A stretch of DNA of 44,838 nt from Tritrichomonas foetus (lineage: Eukaryota; Parabasalia; Tritrichomonadida; Tritrichomonadidae), in assembly GCA_001839685.1 (NCBI GenBank), contig MLAK01000941.1, positions 1-44,838 of the forward strand, written 5' to 3'. This document shows positions 9,238-19,671 of this stretch, piece after piece (the stretch's first letter is position 1; every line of letters begins with the position of its first letter). A model generated the notes under the pieces. The model did not search any database. It was not told where the DNA came from and saw only the letters and a program-made list of their open reading frames with translations. The translations under genes were made by a program, and so were the position numbers.

Positions 9238-10755
9238 CTAGACCAAATGGGCAGCCATTTCTTTGACAATTTTGAATCTTTTTCGAACTTCATGATATTT
9301 AGCGCGATCAGAAAGGTCATTTAAGTTCAATAAAGCAATGGTATTGGTATCATCATAATATAAATCTTTCGTTTGTGATTCAATAATAAGTTTTGTATGA
9401 TCTTTGAAATTGGCTTGTATATCACGATTGTCAAATCTAAACAAAATCCCATCTTTGGTCCGAGACCAATACTTGACATGACCCATCGGATGAGTATCTT
9501 CTTTTTGTTCAGGCTCTCTTACTCCAAATGAATCAGAATTATCGTCGATTCTTGATTTCAATTCTTTTGCAAAATGTTGAATCAATAGCAATTTTTTATT
9601 CAGATGATGTTCACTGTTCATGTTTTCAATTGGAATAACTTCCATTTTTTCTGGATGTGGTGAATCGTAATATTGCACGAAGGTTTCGTGTTTATCGAAA
9701 ACCATTCTTGTTGCGTCATTAAAGCACGCACCACAAATTCCATTATGCAGCAAGTATGCCAATCCATATTTTGCGGAATAATCCCACCAAATTCGAACTG
9801 TATAGTTTGGAAGTGTAATTGGAGCAGGCAAGCTGTCCTCCAGTGATTGAAATCCTCCATTAAATGACACAGAACGAGGAACAGTTTTTAAAACTTGTGG
9901 CTGTTTCTGCTCAGATTGTTTAATGAATGGATGAAATAGCAAATTTTGTGATGATGGCCTCTCTTCTGGTTCTCTTCTGAGAACAGCCGTCACAAATGAT
10001 TTGGCAGTTTCAGAAACAATTGGTTTCGCTGGCCATGCATATTTGACGTGCTTGATTCGACTAAATGTTTCTTTTTTATCATGACTCTGGAAAGGCTGCT
10101 TCCCAGTGAGCATCAGAAAAACAGCAACACCCATGGACCAGGTGTCAATTGCAGGTGTTGGCTTATCTTTAGAAAAAACTACTTCTGGGGGAATATATCC
10201 AGGTGTTCCAGAAATTGAATGCTTTACATCATCTGTCAGCCTAACTGATAATCCAAAATCGCAGAGTTTTATTGACCCATTTGAATCGATCAAGAAATTT
10301 TGGAGTTTAATGTCATGATGAACAATACCGTTTTTATGTAAATAAACTAGAGCCTCTAAAATTTGTCGGGTAATATTGGCCGTTTGGCTTTCACTAAATG
10401 GTGTTGATTTTTTGAGTAATTCGAGAACATTTCCTCCAGGACAATATTCAAGTGCAAAATAAACGTACTCTTCGTCTTGAAAAACGCAGCGAAATTCGAC
10501 GATATTTCTGTGCCTGAGAGAACGATGAATTTCAATTTCTGTGATAATTTTTTGCTTCTTTTTTGGATCAGAAAAATGGTTTTTCCAAATACATTTGATT
10601 GCAGTCGGCCGATTTGCCGGTAATTCGGTCGCATAGTAAACAGAGCCAAAACCGCCTTTTCCAACTCGATTGCCAATTTCGTATCGTATCTCTTCGCCGG
10701 AGCGCGTCTTTCGAACAAGGACAGGCGGAACTTCGGGAGGTGCGTCTTCCGCCAT
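9238..10755 (-). CDS. PLK: Polo-like kinase (kinase domain plus two polo boxes)
   Basis: 505 residues, the length of a compact PLK. Kinase domain about 25-279: glycine loop GKGGFGSVYYA (32-42), ATP lysine K54 in AIKCIWK, catalytic-loop HHDIKLQN (146-153) with D148, DFG 166-168, and GTPGYIPPE 183-191. The normally invariant HRD arginine is His (HHD). The residue aligned to the PLK1 activating Thr210 is Ser180. Polo box 1 (about 319-400) begins VRIWWDYSAKYGLAY; W323 aligns with the phosphopeptide-binding Trp414. Polo box 2 (about 426-503) has NFKDHTKLI, keeping the His/Lys pincer (H453, K455). It should therefore dock on phosphorylated partners. PLKs act at centrosomes or basal bodies, kinetochores and cytokinesis. 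The next gene upstream encodes a large Sfi1-like protein, a plausible partner in the same structure, but linkage alone is weak evidence in eukaryotes. Confidence 0.95.
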   Translation of the reverse strand: MAEDAPPEVPPVLVRKTRSGEEIRYEIGNRVGKGGFGSVYYATELPANRPTAIKCIWKNHFSDPKKKQKIITEIEIHRSLRHRNIVEFRCVFQDEEYVYFALEYCPGGNVLELLKKSTPFSESQTANITRQILEALVYLHKNGIVHHDIKLQNFLIDSNGSIKLCDFGLSVRLTDDVKHSISGTPGYIPPEVVFSKDKPTPAIDTWSMGVAVFLMLTGKQPFQSHDKKETFSRIKHVKYAWPAKPIVSETAKSFVTAVLRREPEERPSSQNLLFHPFIKQSEQKQPQVLKTVPRSVSFNGGFQSLEDSLPAPITLPNYTVRIWWDYSAKYGLAYLLHNGICGACFNDATRMVFDKHETFVQYYDSPHPEKMEVIPIENMNSEHHLNKKLLLIQHFAKELKSRIDDNSDSFGVREPEQKEDTHPMGHVKYWSRTKDGILFRFDNRDIQANFKDHTKLIIESQTKDLYYDDTNTIALLNLNDLSDRAKYHEVRKRFKIVKEMAAHLV

Positions 10756-11318
10756 TTTTTCTTTTATTCGTGAAAAAAAAAAAATTGAGTATTTTCATTT
10801 CAATCAATTGAATGTTTTTTGTGAGGAAATAAGAGGAATAATGAATACTTTCAAGGATGGCGGAAATTTATCATTGAATAACCTTTAACTTTTTGTGAAG
10901 TTTGCGAATATTGTTTAAGATATTGCTCCTAAACGTACCAAATAATTGAATATATTGAAAATAAACGTGTTTTCTTTGTAAACAAAATATGTTGTAAAAA
11001 TAATTGAATATTTCAACGTGAGATAATTATCATTTCATTCTCCCTTTTATAAATATGAATGATAATATGGCAGTATATGAATCTTATGTTCCGATGATTG
11101 TTCGATTTTTTGCAAAAGTTTTCGCTATCGATATATTTATAAATTTTTTTTTTTTTGAATCATATATTATCTTGAAGATATCTCAAAATATAATAATGAA
11201 TTATCGATATTTTCATATACAATAAAATACAAAAAATATTTAATACGGTTTTTTATATTCAAACAAATGCAACGTTTTTCTAACAAACAAAAACATTGCC
11301 AAAAACGAGATATCATAA
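10756..11318. other. Intergenic, A+T-rich
   Basis: 563 bp between the PLK start and the 3' end of the giant gene, both on the minus strand. It holds the PLK promoter and the giant gene's 3' UTR. Long T tracts near 11130-11155 and 11240-11260. No RNA gene or repeat unit recognised. Confidence 0.5.
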
Positions 11319-14300
11319 TCATAGTATATCGCTAACACTGGAATTGAACAAAAATGATGCATTGGTCAGCTCAAATTGTTCAGATGGAATTGCTTCAAAA
11401 GTAAAATCACTGTTTTCTTCTTCTTCTTCAATATTATCTTTTTTAATGATCTTGTCATTTTTTTCACTGAGATCTATATTGTTATCATAAGAGTCAGTTT
11501 GTTCGCTGAGTACTTTATCATCATCTTCTTCTTCCTCTTCATGATTATTCTGAGTAGGAATATTATGATTGTTAAGGATTTGATTCTTAGAATTGATATT
11601 TTCTACTATTTCTTCTTCTTCTTCATGATCTGCAAGTTTTAACTCTGTAAGAGCGGAGTTCCACAAAAGCTTGTTTACTAGATCTTCCGCAAATATTTGT
11701 TCTTTACTACTTTCGCCATCTTCAGAAATGAAGCTGTTACGATAAATTTCAGTTTCAGAGATTGAAACTTTTGCTTCAGTTGTATCAATGTGTGATTGGT
11801 GATTAGCAGATGGTTTTTCTTTTTTTATGATCATGTATTTAGTGACTGGAAGAAATGGTAAAACGTCATTGTTAAGTATTTTCATCATTAAATTGTCATA
11901 AAACTCTTCATCAATTTTAGTAGGTATTTCTTTTTGTGTCATGATAGAAACTGGTTTTAAGTAAGGTAGTGGAAGGAAATTAAAGGCGACTTCTAGCTTT
12001 CCATTCAAAATATTAACAATGTCACCAGGTGCTTTTCTATCAATATCATTTTTAATTATACTTAAATTATCAAATGTATCTTGAAGGACTAAGTAAAGTT
12101 GGTCATCAAAAACAAGATCATCAAGTGAGATTCTCCGATTTATTGGATCCATGTTATAAAGACGAAGAAGGTAATCACTAGATATCCATGGCATTTTCAT
12201 TTCAAATTCATCTGTATCAATGATTTCCAAAACTGTTTGGTATTTAACATCATTTAACGTTAGTGGAAGAGAACTGTTAAAAATCTTGCAGAGTTCATAT
12301 GTGATTAAATCATCGACAAATTCATTGCTAATATTAATTGGCCTTTCGGTTGGATGAATTCTATGGAATATATTCATTGGATCATCAATAAAATCAATAT
12401 TAAATGCACTTATAATTGATAAAATCCTATCAATATCATCTGGAATTACATCGTTTGGAATGAGTGGTAAATCAATTTCTGAAAATATATAGGTTGATGC
12501 ATGGTCAATAACAGAATCATCAACCAAGATTTCAGGTGGTAAATTCTTTAGGATGAAAAGCTTATCAATATCATTTGAATAATTATCTGTAAGACTAATT
12601 GGAATAGTAAAATCATACAAAATGCCATCATTTTTTAAAATATTGTCAATAATTTGGTCACTTGGAGTATTTGGAACTATTGGGAAAATATTTTTCTCGA
12701 ATAAATCATTAGTTAAATCATTTATACAACTTTCAGTAACAAAGACTTCATCAGCTTTCATTTCAAATTGTTGTAAGGCTCTACAAGAATACTCGGTATT
12801 AGTAGTATTTGGTAAAGTGTCTTCGAGTTGAAAAATGCCAACTATTTCTCTGAGTGTGAGAATATTTGGCTTATTTTCTATAACAGGGAGATCTGGAATT
12901 AAATTGAGTGCGATCATATCTATTTCTTCAAACGTACAACATCCTTTTGGATCCATTTTTTCATATTGATGTAAATGATGAATTATATTGTTTGGTAATA
13001 TTTCATCATTGAGATTCATGATTTCATCCATAAAATCATCAAGAACATCATTAATTGCTTTTACTGAAGGATAATTCGGGACTATTGGTAAATATTCTGA
13101 GAGAGATAATTCATGTGCAATGAAACAATCTGGAAAACTAGAATCTTCATATCCATGATCATCAATTCTTTCATATGGGGGCATCGAGAAAGATGGTAAA
13201 GTCATGAGAGAATTGTTTAATTCAGGGATAAAATAATCTGTTATGGCTTGGAGTTCATCAATATTTACTTCGTTCTTGGTTAATGGAAAACTAGAATTGA
13301 CAAATATATGAAATGCAAAGGTTTCGGCTGAGTCATTGGAAAAAAATATATGTGCATCTTTTTTGCGTAAATCAGTAATTCGATTAACAATTGACAAATC
13401 AATATTTTCCTTTCGAATTTCAATGCATTGCATTAAATCATCAACAATATCAGTAATGGCATATTTAGTTGGCATATTTTTAATTAATGGTAAGTCATTA
13501 GTGCAAAGCATTTCATACACAATATCATCTATACGTGTGTTATCTAGAAAAGCGAGGTCTGGTTTCATTTCATATTTTGCAAATTGAATGGGCAAACCAA
13601 ATTGCATATTATCAAAAACACCATCAAATGAAATGACATTTAAAATCTTATTGACATCATCTAAATCATATCGATTTGGAACTAATGGCATATTGCTGAA
13701 CATCATGTATTCCATCATATATTCTATTTGTTGATTATTGATAAAAGCATTGTCTTCCTTTCGAATGAATACTTCAAGTGGTAATGTATTTCCTTTTGCA
13801 AATAAAGAAAGGACATCATCATAACTATCATATTCACCAATCACGATTTCACGAGATGTTCCAAATTTAGGCTTATTCTTCATTAAAGGACTAATATCAA
13901 ATACAGAAAAGAAAATATCATAATATATATTTTCGACATCGTCATTGGAAACAAAAGCTCTATCATCTTTAAATGAATAATTAAAATTGAGAGATGATTT
14001 CAAATTAAACATTGGTTCATGAAACACATCATTTAATGTCAGAAAATTAACTATTTCCTCATATGCCTTCTCATCAGTTTGGTTTAATACCAATGGGAAA
14101 TCTATCTCTAACATAAGATTACGTGCAAATTTAACAGACTCTGTAAAAGTATAAAACGATTTATCATCTTTTTTGGTGAAGGAGTGAAAAGGTGTCAAAG
14201 AACTGGTTATATTTGAAAAATCATTGGCATATTCAACATTGTAAAAATCTTCTATTATTTGAGTAATATCATCAGATTTTGGAAGATTATCTGAAATTGG

Positions 14301-17300
14301 TAATTCATCAACAACAAATGACATTATTTCATTTGCAAATCTATCAACATCTTCTGTAAAAATAAAAGCAAGATCATCTTTTCTGTTATATTTTTTGACG
14401 GGACTCACACGTAATTGTGAAAATACATCAGGTTTGAGATCAAACAAGTTATCAATAATATCATTTATGGCATTATTAGAAGGTACATTAGGAACTAAAT
14501 TATTGTCATATGCAATAGTTTCGTCTAATAATGCTGATACAATATTATCAATGGTATTCATATCAATAAATGCTAAATCAGGTTTTCTTTGATATTGAAC
14601 ATTAGAATTGTTAAGATAGTGGTTAAATAAGTATCTAAGAAATGAATTATCTATTAGATCATAAGGCACAATATCACTAACAATATGATAAATAACATCA
14701 TTAGAATATCTGTTTGGAACCAATGGCAAATTAGTTACATAAGTCAAAAGTAATTCTGCAATGGCATCAATATCTGTTGGATTGACAAAAGATCTATCAT
14801 CTTTTCGCTCAAAGCTACCTAAAGGTAACAACAGTTTCTGTTTTGGAATTATTTGAATAGTATCAACACTGTCAAGTAAAATAGACGTAATTTCTTCTAA
14901 AACATCATTGCTAGGAGTATTTGGAATAAGAGGGAGGAACATATCATGTTCAAAGAGGTATTCAGCTATTAAATCTGGATCTTGTGAATATATAAAAGAT
15001 TTATCATCTCTTCTTTCCAATCGTAAGAGATTTGTAACTGAATCAAAATCAACAAAATATCCAAGAACATCGTTGGAATAAAAAAAATCAGCTATTTTCT
15101 GTAAGTCCTTTTCTCTTGGTGTATTCGATTCAATAGGCAAACTGATATCATTTTCAAAAAGCATTTGAGAAATAAAATCTATTTCTTGGGGTGTTACAAA
15201 AGAAATATCCTCTTTCTTCAAAAGTCTTAACAAATTTGATAAAGATTTAAATTCACTTAAATCATCTATTATATCAGTTGTATAAAATTCACTGGCAATT
15301 TCATGAATAGAAGAATTACTTGGCACATTTGCTTCAAGTGGTAAATCTATATCATATATAAAAATCATTTGTGCAATTCTATCAATATTAAAAGGGTTTA
15401 CAAATGCTTTATCTTCAATTTTTTCCAATCTTAGGAGATTTGTAAGAGAGTCAAACCCAGCAAAGTAGCATATAATATCAGATGCATCACAAAAATCGAT
15501 AGCTATTTCATGTATTGTCTCTTTCTTAGGTGAATTTGGAATTATTGGAAGTTCTGTTTGGAACAAAAGTGATGAGAATTGATCAATAGCTTCATCAAAT
15601 GTAAAGAATGATCTGTCGTCTTTCCTTTGAATTCTTTTAATTGGAGAAAGGGGAACTTTAGTATTAATATCGCAAAATTCGTAAAAATCAGACGCAATTG
15701 CTTCAATATCGCTTTGATCAGGTACGTTAGGAACTATAGGCAACTGTTTATCAATAATTTCATCAAAAAGTAAGCGCGATGCAACCTGGCACATAACGAC
15801 TTCGTCAAAATACATTTTATCATCCATCATTTTATATATCATTAACGTGTTATCAACGCTGTAAGAAGTTGCAAATGATTCCACTAAATCTGGAAAACCT
15901 GTAAATATTTCAGAAATTTCTAATAAGGTTGAATTTTGTGGTGAGTTTGGGACAATTGGCAAACTATTTAATATAGAATCTTCGTTTAATTTTAATACGC
16001 TTTTGAGAATATCTTTATTTATCATTGCTTTATCCTCAGTCTGCTTTAAACTAATTAATTTTGTAGCATCGAATTGACCTGCAATTTCTTCAATAAGATC
16101 ATCAAATTCGATGTCTACATCAATTTTTCCATTTAAGGTATTTGGAATGATTGGGAAATTAATTTCCTTAAATAAAGCATTGAGTTCATCATCAACCACT
16201 TTAGGAGTAACAAAAGAAATCGGTTCTTTGGGTCTAATTCGTTGTAAATTCGAGATTTGTGAATTAAATCTTTTTGGGTACTTCGGAATACTACAGAGAA
16301 AATCGTTCGCAATTTCCATTAATGTCAGGTATGAAGGAAGGTTGGAAATAATAGGAATGCCATTTATTTCGTCATTAATTATTTTTTGAGATAATAAATC
16401 ACAAATGGTGCAATCTAGAAAAGCTCTATCATCTTGAGAATTAATATCAAGATATGGTATCTTGATTGGTAAGTCATAAAGTGATATAAGAGGATCCTGT
16501 AATATATTAAATGAATACAACTTTATGGCATCAAGTGGTTTAAAGTCGATAGTAAAATCGCAAAGATTTAATAAAAATATGTTTCTGATAAGCAAATTCA
16601 TATCAACAAACTGTAGATATTCTAAATAAGGATTAGATGTACTCATGAAATCTTCAAATAATTTTATATACGATACTAAAAACATATTTTGAATTGACTC
16701 ATTAGACGGTCCTTTTCTTTTATGCGTGAAATATTCTATTATTCGAAGATAAATGACAACAAAATCATTATTAAAAGTTGTGTCAATTAATGAATGTGCC
16801 TCTAATGAGGCAATACCAGTTAAATCTCTTCTAAATAGCTCAATTTTGCTGTCAATGGTGATTGAGATTGGAAAGATAAAGCTCAGTGATATCAAATTAC
16901 TCAGTAAATCTATTTGAATGTCTGAAAATACAGAGTCAATATCAACAGAATAAATAAAATCATTGGGCCGGCTTTCTTCAATCATTCTATCAGCAAGCAT
17001 AAAACATGATGATTTAGGGGAAAAATAAAATCCTTTGATAAAATATTCTCGTGAGAAAAGTATATCAGAAGTGCTTGAATAAAGTTCATTGTTATCAAAT
17101 CTCAATTCTGATACCTGCTTTCTTTGTTGTTCAGGTATGTTCATAAATACTGAAAATAATGGTTTATATATCTTCAAACAAATCAAATTCAATTCATGAA
17201 ATTTCTGATCGTCTCTGAATAAAATCAAAAAGTTTGTAAAATATGATGATTGTGGTTGATATAATATCTCGACTAATGTCATACTTTTATCATATGTAAA

Positions 17301-19517
17301 GAGGGAAAGATTTATGTCAATTGCTGAGGTATCCAAATCAATAATTACATCATCTATTTCCACAATGTTGATATTGTTAATGCCAATAAATACAGATTCC
17401 TTGATTTCTTGAAAGCTTAATAGGTTGATATTAGAATTAATATCATTGCTAATATCGCAACTATTGAGTGGATTTAGAAAATCAACATTATCAAGATAAA
17501 ATAATTCGTTATGATCAAATATATGATCGTATTCATCTTGATCAATATAAATGATTGGGCCTATTTTATCTAAAAAGTCACCTATTTGTTTCACATTTAA
17601 AATATCGTCATCTACATAGCTTTTATTGGAAATGTTACGATACATCTCATCAGATATTTCTGTCGAAATAATATTAGAAACAGCAAATTTAATATCACTT
17701 GGTACTGGCTCTTTAGGAATGTTCAAAACATTCATTTGTGGTGTAGTATTGATAATAATGTTACTGAATGTCAGCCATTCAGTAAATTCTTCTTCAAAAT
17801 TTAGATTTGTTTCTATATCAAGTACGTTTTCTATTAGCTCCTCATTGTTTGAATAAAGTATATAGAATTTTGGGAAAGTAATAGAAAAAATCGGTTCCAC
17901 TTCAACATATTGTATAACATCTACATATATTTGTTCATCAGAAAATTTGGGTGGTGTTTCTTTCTTGAATTCTTTCATTGAGATTTGTATATCATAATTG
18001 AAATCAGAATAATCTAAATCTTCAATTATCATTTCCATTTGTGGAGTAGGGAAGTCCTTTTCAAATGAAAATGAAGTTAATTTATTTATATTAAATGAAA
18101 TCTCAGGACGATGTTGTGCTTGAAGAGCAGCTTCTTGATTTGATAAAAAAAGAACTAGTTTATTATAAATTTTTGGTGGAAACTTTTTAGGAACAGGAAA
18201 AGATAATTTTGATTGTACATGATTTTTGGTAAATGTATCTATATTTATTTGATTAAATATCATTTCATATATTCTTTTTTGATGTTTCAAATGTAAACGA
18301 AATATTTTTTGGATTACTGCTGCACTTTGATTCAAAAATGTTGGTGTAAATATTGACAATGCATTTTCATATATTATATTTATTTGTTTATCAGCTAAAG
18401 TTAAGCAGAACCATTGTTTAAATGCGTTTCTTAAAATTGCTCTCATTTTGATATTTTCATTTCTCTCATGGATAATTTGTTTCCCAGAGCTAAGAAGGTT
18501 TGTAAAGCGATTAAACATTAATTCTTTCATAAAGTATCTCCATTTTCGTCTCAATGCCAAAAATTGTCGAATTCTGTCAATTCGTTGTTTTGAAATATGT
18601 AAATTCATATTATGAACAATATTATACCAGTTTGTAATGATTTTAATTTTTTGATTTGTTAAAAGCTTATCTTGCTTTATAAACCAACGAAACCTTGTAA
18701 GGTTATATTTTTTTAATAAATAGGATCGAAAATATTTCCAAACAACTTTTGTTTTCAAAATCGATTTAACACGATATAATTCACGCATAATAGAATTATG
18801 ACGTATTTTTTGTGCTAATAAAATCCACATTTTTTCCATATCATATACATCTTTAATATCTCTTAATTGATCCATTCTATATTTATGCAAAATTCCATCA
18901 ATAAATTCAAACCAAATTGTCCTGGTGTGATTTTCTGATTCTACATTATATATTCTGAGCATTACATCTCGATGTAGCTTTTTCCTCATTAAAGTCTGCC
19001 ATTTAATTCTGAGAAATTGCTTTGATTGAGAGTATTTCTGAATCCAAATATGAAAATGTTTTTTCATTTTGCGGTATTTATATAAATTAATTAAATCAAC
19101 AAGAAGATATGTAAATTGTTGTCTTCGAACTAAATTCTTAGAAAGTTTTTGCCAATTCTGTCTGATCTTTTCATTTTTTTGTGAAAAAAGTGATTTTTGA
19201 TATGACAAAAGTGTTTTAATTCTTCGTTTTCTAATTAATAAAGATGAAAAATTTAACCATCTTTTTCTAAATTTCCATTGATCTAAAAAATGTTTCTGAA
19301 TTTCTAATTTGGGATTCATGTTTATCGAATTATTTTCAAAAGAATCATTCGGTAAAATAAATGTTGTTTTGCGCGTAGTTGAAGTTTTTTGTTCACTGGA
19401 AAAATTATTGTCAATAAAATCTTGGCGATTGTTTTTTTTCGAAATAATTTCCTGGCTTTTTGACAAGTCTTCCTCGATATTAGAGATGTTTTCATCCCTA
19501 AAATTATGAGCACGCAT
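11319..19517 (-). CDS. Giant Sfi1-like protein with about 22 'LPLVPN' repeats
   Basis: A single uninterrupted frame of 2,732 residues. Residues 1-75: polar. About 78-390: basic helical rod with Trp-centred units at roughly 30-40-residue spacing (DQWKFRKRW, QNWQKLSK, FHIWIQKY, VVWKYFRSY, FRWFIKQ, ITNWYNIV, RRKWRYFM, FKQWFCLT), like the centrin-binding repeats of Sfi1. About 397-415: IQ-like AAVIQKIFRLHLKHQKR. About 420-1050: acidic, Ile/Asn-rich, weakly repetitive. About 1050-2490: some 22 units of 55-75 residues with consensus K-x-D-D-K-[AS]-F-[VI]-x4-[ID]-D-x-I-A-x2-[LF]-x4-[LF]-P-[LI]-[VI]-P-N-x-P-S-x3-[I]-x-[ED]-I-[A]-x-D-F. About 2550-2732: very acidic tail with runs of Glu. I do not recognise the repeated unit. 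The Sfi1-like part suggests centrin binding at basal bodies or another microtubule-organising centre. That is inference. Confidence 0.85.
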   Translation of the reverse strand: MRAHNFRDENISNIEEDLSKSQEIISKKNNRQDFIDNNFSSEQKTSTTRKTTFILPNDSFENNSINMNPKLEIQKHFLDQWKFRKRWLNFSSLLIRKRRIKTLLSYQKSLFSQKNEKIRQNWQKLSKNLVRRQQFTYLLVDLINLYKYRKMKKHFHIWIQKYSQSKQFLRIKWQTLMRKKLHRDVMLRIYNVESENHTRTIWFEFIDGILHKYRMDQLRDIKDVYDMEKMWILLAQKIRHNSIMRELYRVKSILKTKVVWKYFRSYLLKKYNLTRFRWFIKQDKLLTNQKIKIITNWYNIVHNMNLHISKQRIDRIRQFLALRRKWRYFMKELMFNRFTNLLSSGKQIIHERNENIKMRAILRNAFKQWFCLTLADKQINIIYENALSIFTPTFLNQSAAVIQKIFRLHLKHQKRIYEMIFNQINIDTFTKNHVQSKLSFPVPKKFPPKIYNKLVLFLSNQEAALQAQHRPEISFNINKLTSFSFEKDFPTPQMEMIIEDLDYSDFNYDIQISMKEFKKETPPKFSDEQIYVDVIQYVEVEPIFSITFPKFYILYSNNEELIENVLDIETNLNFEEEFTEWLTFSNIIINTTPQMNVLNIPKEPVPSDIKFAVSNIISTEISDEMYRNISNKSYVDDDILNVKQIGDFLDKIGPIIYIDQDEYDHIFDHNELFYLDNVDFLNPLNSCDISNDINSNINLLSFQEIKESVFIGINNINIVEIDDVIIDLDTSAIDINLSLFTYDKSMTLVEILYQPQSSYFTNFLILFRDDQKFHELNLICLKIYKPLFSVFMNIPEQQRKQVSELRFDNNELYSSTSDILFSREYFIKGFYFSPKSSCFMLADRMIEESRPNDFIYSVDIDSVFSDIQIDLLSNLISLSFIFPISITIDSKIELFRRDLTGIASLEAHSLIDTTFNNDFVVIYLRIIEYFTHKRKGPSNESIQNMFLVSYIKLFEDFMSTSNPYLEYLQFVDMNLLIRNIFLLNLCDFTIDFKPLDAIKLYSFNILQDPLISLYDLPIKIPYLDINSQDDRAFLDCTICDLLSQKIINDEINGIPIISNLPSYLTLMEIANDFLCSIPKYPKRFNSQISNLQRIRPKEPISFVTPKVVDDELNALFKEINFPIIPNTLNGKIDVDIEFDDLIEEIAGQFDATKLISLKQTEDKAMINKDILKSVLKLNEDSILNSLPIVPNSPQNSTLLEISEIFTGFPDLVESFATSYSVDNTLMIYKMMDDKMYFDEVVMCQVASRLLFDEIIDKQLPIVPNVPDQSDIEAIASDFYEFCDINTKVPLSPIKRIQRKDDRSFFTFDEAIDQFSSLLFQTELPIIPNSPKKETIHEIAIDFCDASDIICYFAGFDSLTNLLRLEKIEDKAFVNPFNIDRIAQMIFIYDIDLPLEANVPSNSSIHEIASEFYTTDIIDDLSEFKSLSNLLRLLKKEDISFVTPQEIDFISQMLFENDISLPIESNTPREKDLQKIADFFYSNDVLGYFVDFDSVTNLLRLERRDDKSFIYSQDPDLIAEYLFEHDMFLPLIPNTPSNDVLEEITSILLDSVDTIQIIPKQKLLLPLGSFERKDDRSFVNPTDIDAIAELLLTYVTNLPLVPNRYSNDVIYHIVSDIVPYDLIDNSFLRYLFNHYLNNSNVQYQRKPDLAFIDMNTIDNIVSALLDETIAYDNNLVPNVPSNNAINDIIDNLFDLKPDVFSQLRVSPVKKYNRKDDLAFIFTEDVDRFANEIMSFVVDELPISDNLPKSDDITQIIEDFYNVEYANDFSNITSSLTPFHSFTKKDDKSFYTFTESVKFARNLMLEIDFPLVLNQTDEKAYEEIVNFLTLNDVFHEPMFNLKSSLNFNYSFKDDRAFVSNDDVENIYYDIFFSVFDISPLMKNKPKFGTSREIVIGEYDSYDDVLSLFAKGNTLPLEVFIRKEDNAFINNQQIEYMMEYMMFSNMPLVPNRYDLDDVNKILNVISFDGVFDNMQFGLPIQFAKYEMKPDLAFLDNTRIDDIVYEMLCTNDLPLIKNMPTKYAITDIVDDLMQCIEIRKENIDLSIVNRITDLRKKDAHIFFSNDSAETFAFHIFVNSSFPLTKNEVNIDELQAITDYFIPELNNSLMTLPSFSMPPYERIDDHGYEDSSFPDCFIAHELSLSEYLPIVPNYPSVKAINDVLDDFMDEIMNLNDEILPNNIIHHLHQYEKMDPKGCCTFEEIDMIALNLIPDLPVIENKPNILTLREIVGIFQLEDTLPNTTNTEYSCRALQQFEMKADEVFVTESCINDLTNDLFEKNIFPIVPNTPSDQIIDNILKNDGILYDFTIPISLTDNYSNDIDKLFILKNLPPEILVDDSVIDHASTYIFSEIDLPLIPNDVIPDDIDRILSIISAFNIDFIDDPMNIFHRIHPTERPINISNEFVDDLITYELCKIFNSSLPLTLNDVKYQTVLEIIDTDEFEMKMPWISSDYLLRLYNMDPINRRISLDDLVFDDQLYLVLQDTFDNLSIIKNDIDRKAPGDIVNILNGKLEVAFNFLPLPYLKPVSIMTQKEIPTKIDEEFYDNLMMKILNNDVLPFLPVTKYMIIKKEKPSANHQSHIDTTEAKVSISETEIYRNSFISEDGESSKEQIFAEDLVNKLLWNSALTELKLADHEEEEEIVENINSKNQILNNHNIPTQNNHEEEEEDDDKVLSEQTDSYDNNIDLSEKNDKIIKKDNIEEEEENSDFTFEAIPSEQFELTNASFLFNSSVSDIL
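12040..16370 (-). repeat. Coding tandem array of about 22 degenerate units
   Basis: Within the giant gene the protein motif [LFI]-P-[ILV]-x-x-N recurs about every 55-75 residues. Examples in order: IPIISNLP, FPIIPNTL, LPIVPNSP, LPIVPNVP, LPIIPNSP, LPLEANVP, LPIESNTP, LPLIPNTP, LPLVPNRY, NNLVPNVP, LPISDNLP, FPLVLNQT, SPLMKNKP, MPLVPNRY, LPLIKNMP, FPLTKNEV, LPIVPNYP, LPVIENKP, FPIVPNTP, LPLIPNDV, LPLTLNDV, LSIIKNDI. The DNA is well diverged between units, so this is an old protein-level repeat rather than a recent satellite expansion. Confidence 0.8.
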
Positions 19518-19671
19518 GGAAAAACGATTTAAAATCTCTTTTTGTGTGAAATTTTGAATTATTAAACGGAAACACTATTCAAAGGTAACTTTTACAGTAT
19601 ATATTTGGCTTTATAATTAACCATATTATTTTACCATAACTGTATTTCGTCATCATATACCGTGAGAATAC
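19518..19671. promoter_or_regulatory. Shared divergent promoter region
   Basis: Only 154 bp separate the ATGs of the giant minus-strand gene and the small plus-strand gene at 19672, so both promoters must fit here or overlap. No defined element can be assigned with confidence. Confidence 0.45.
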
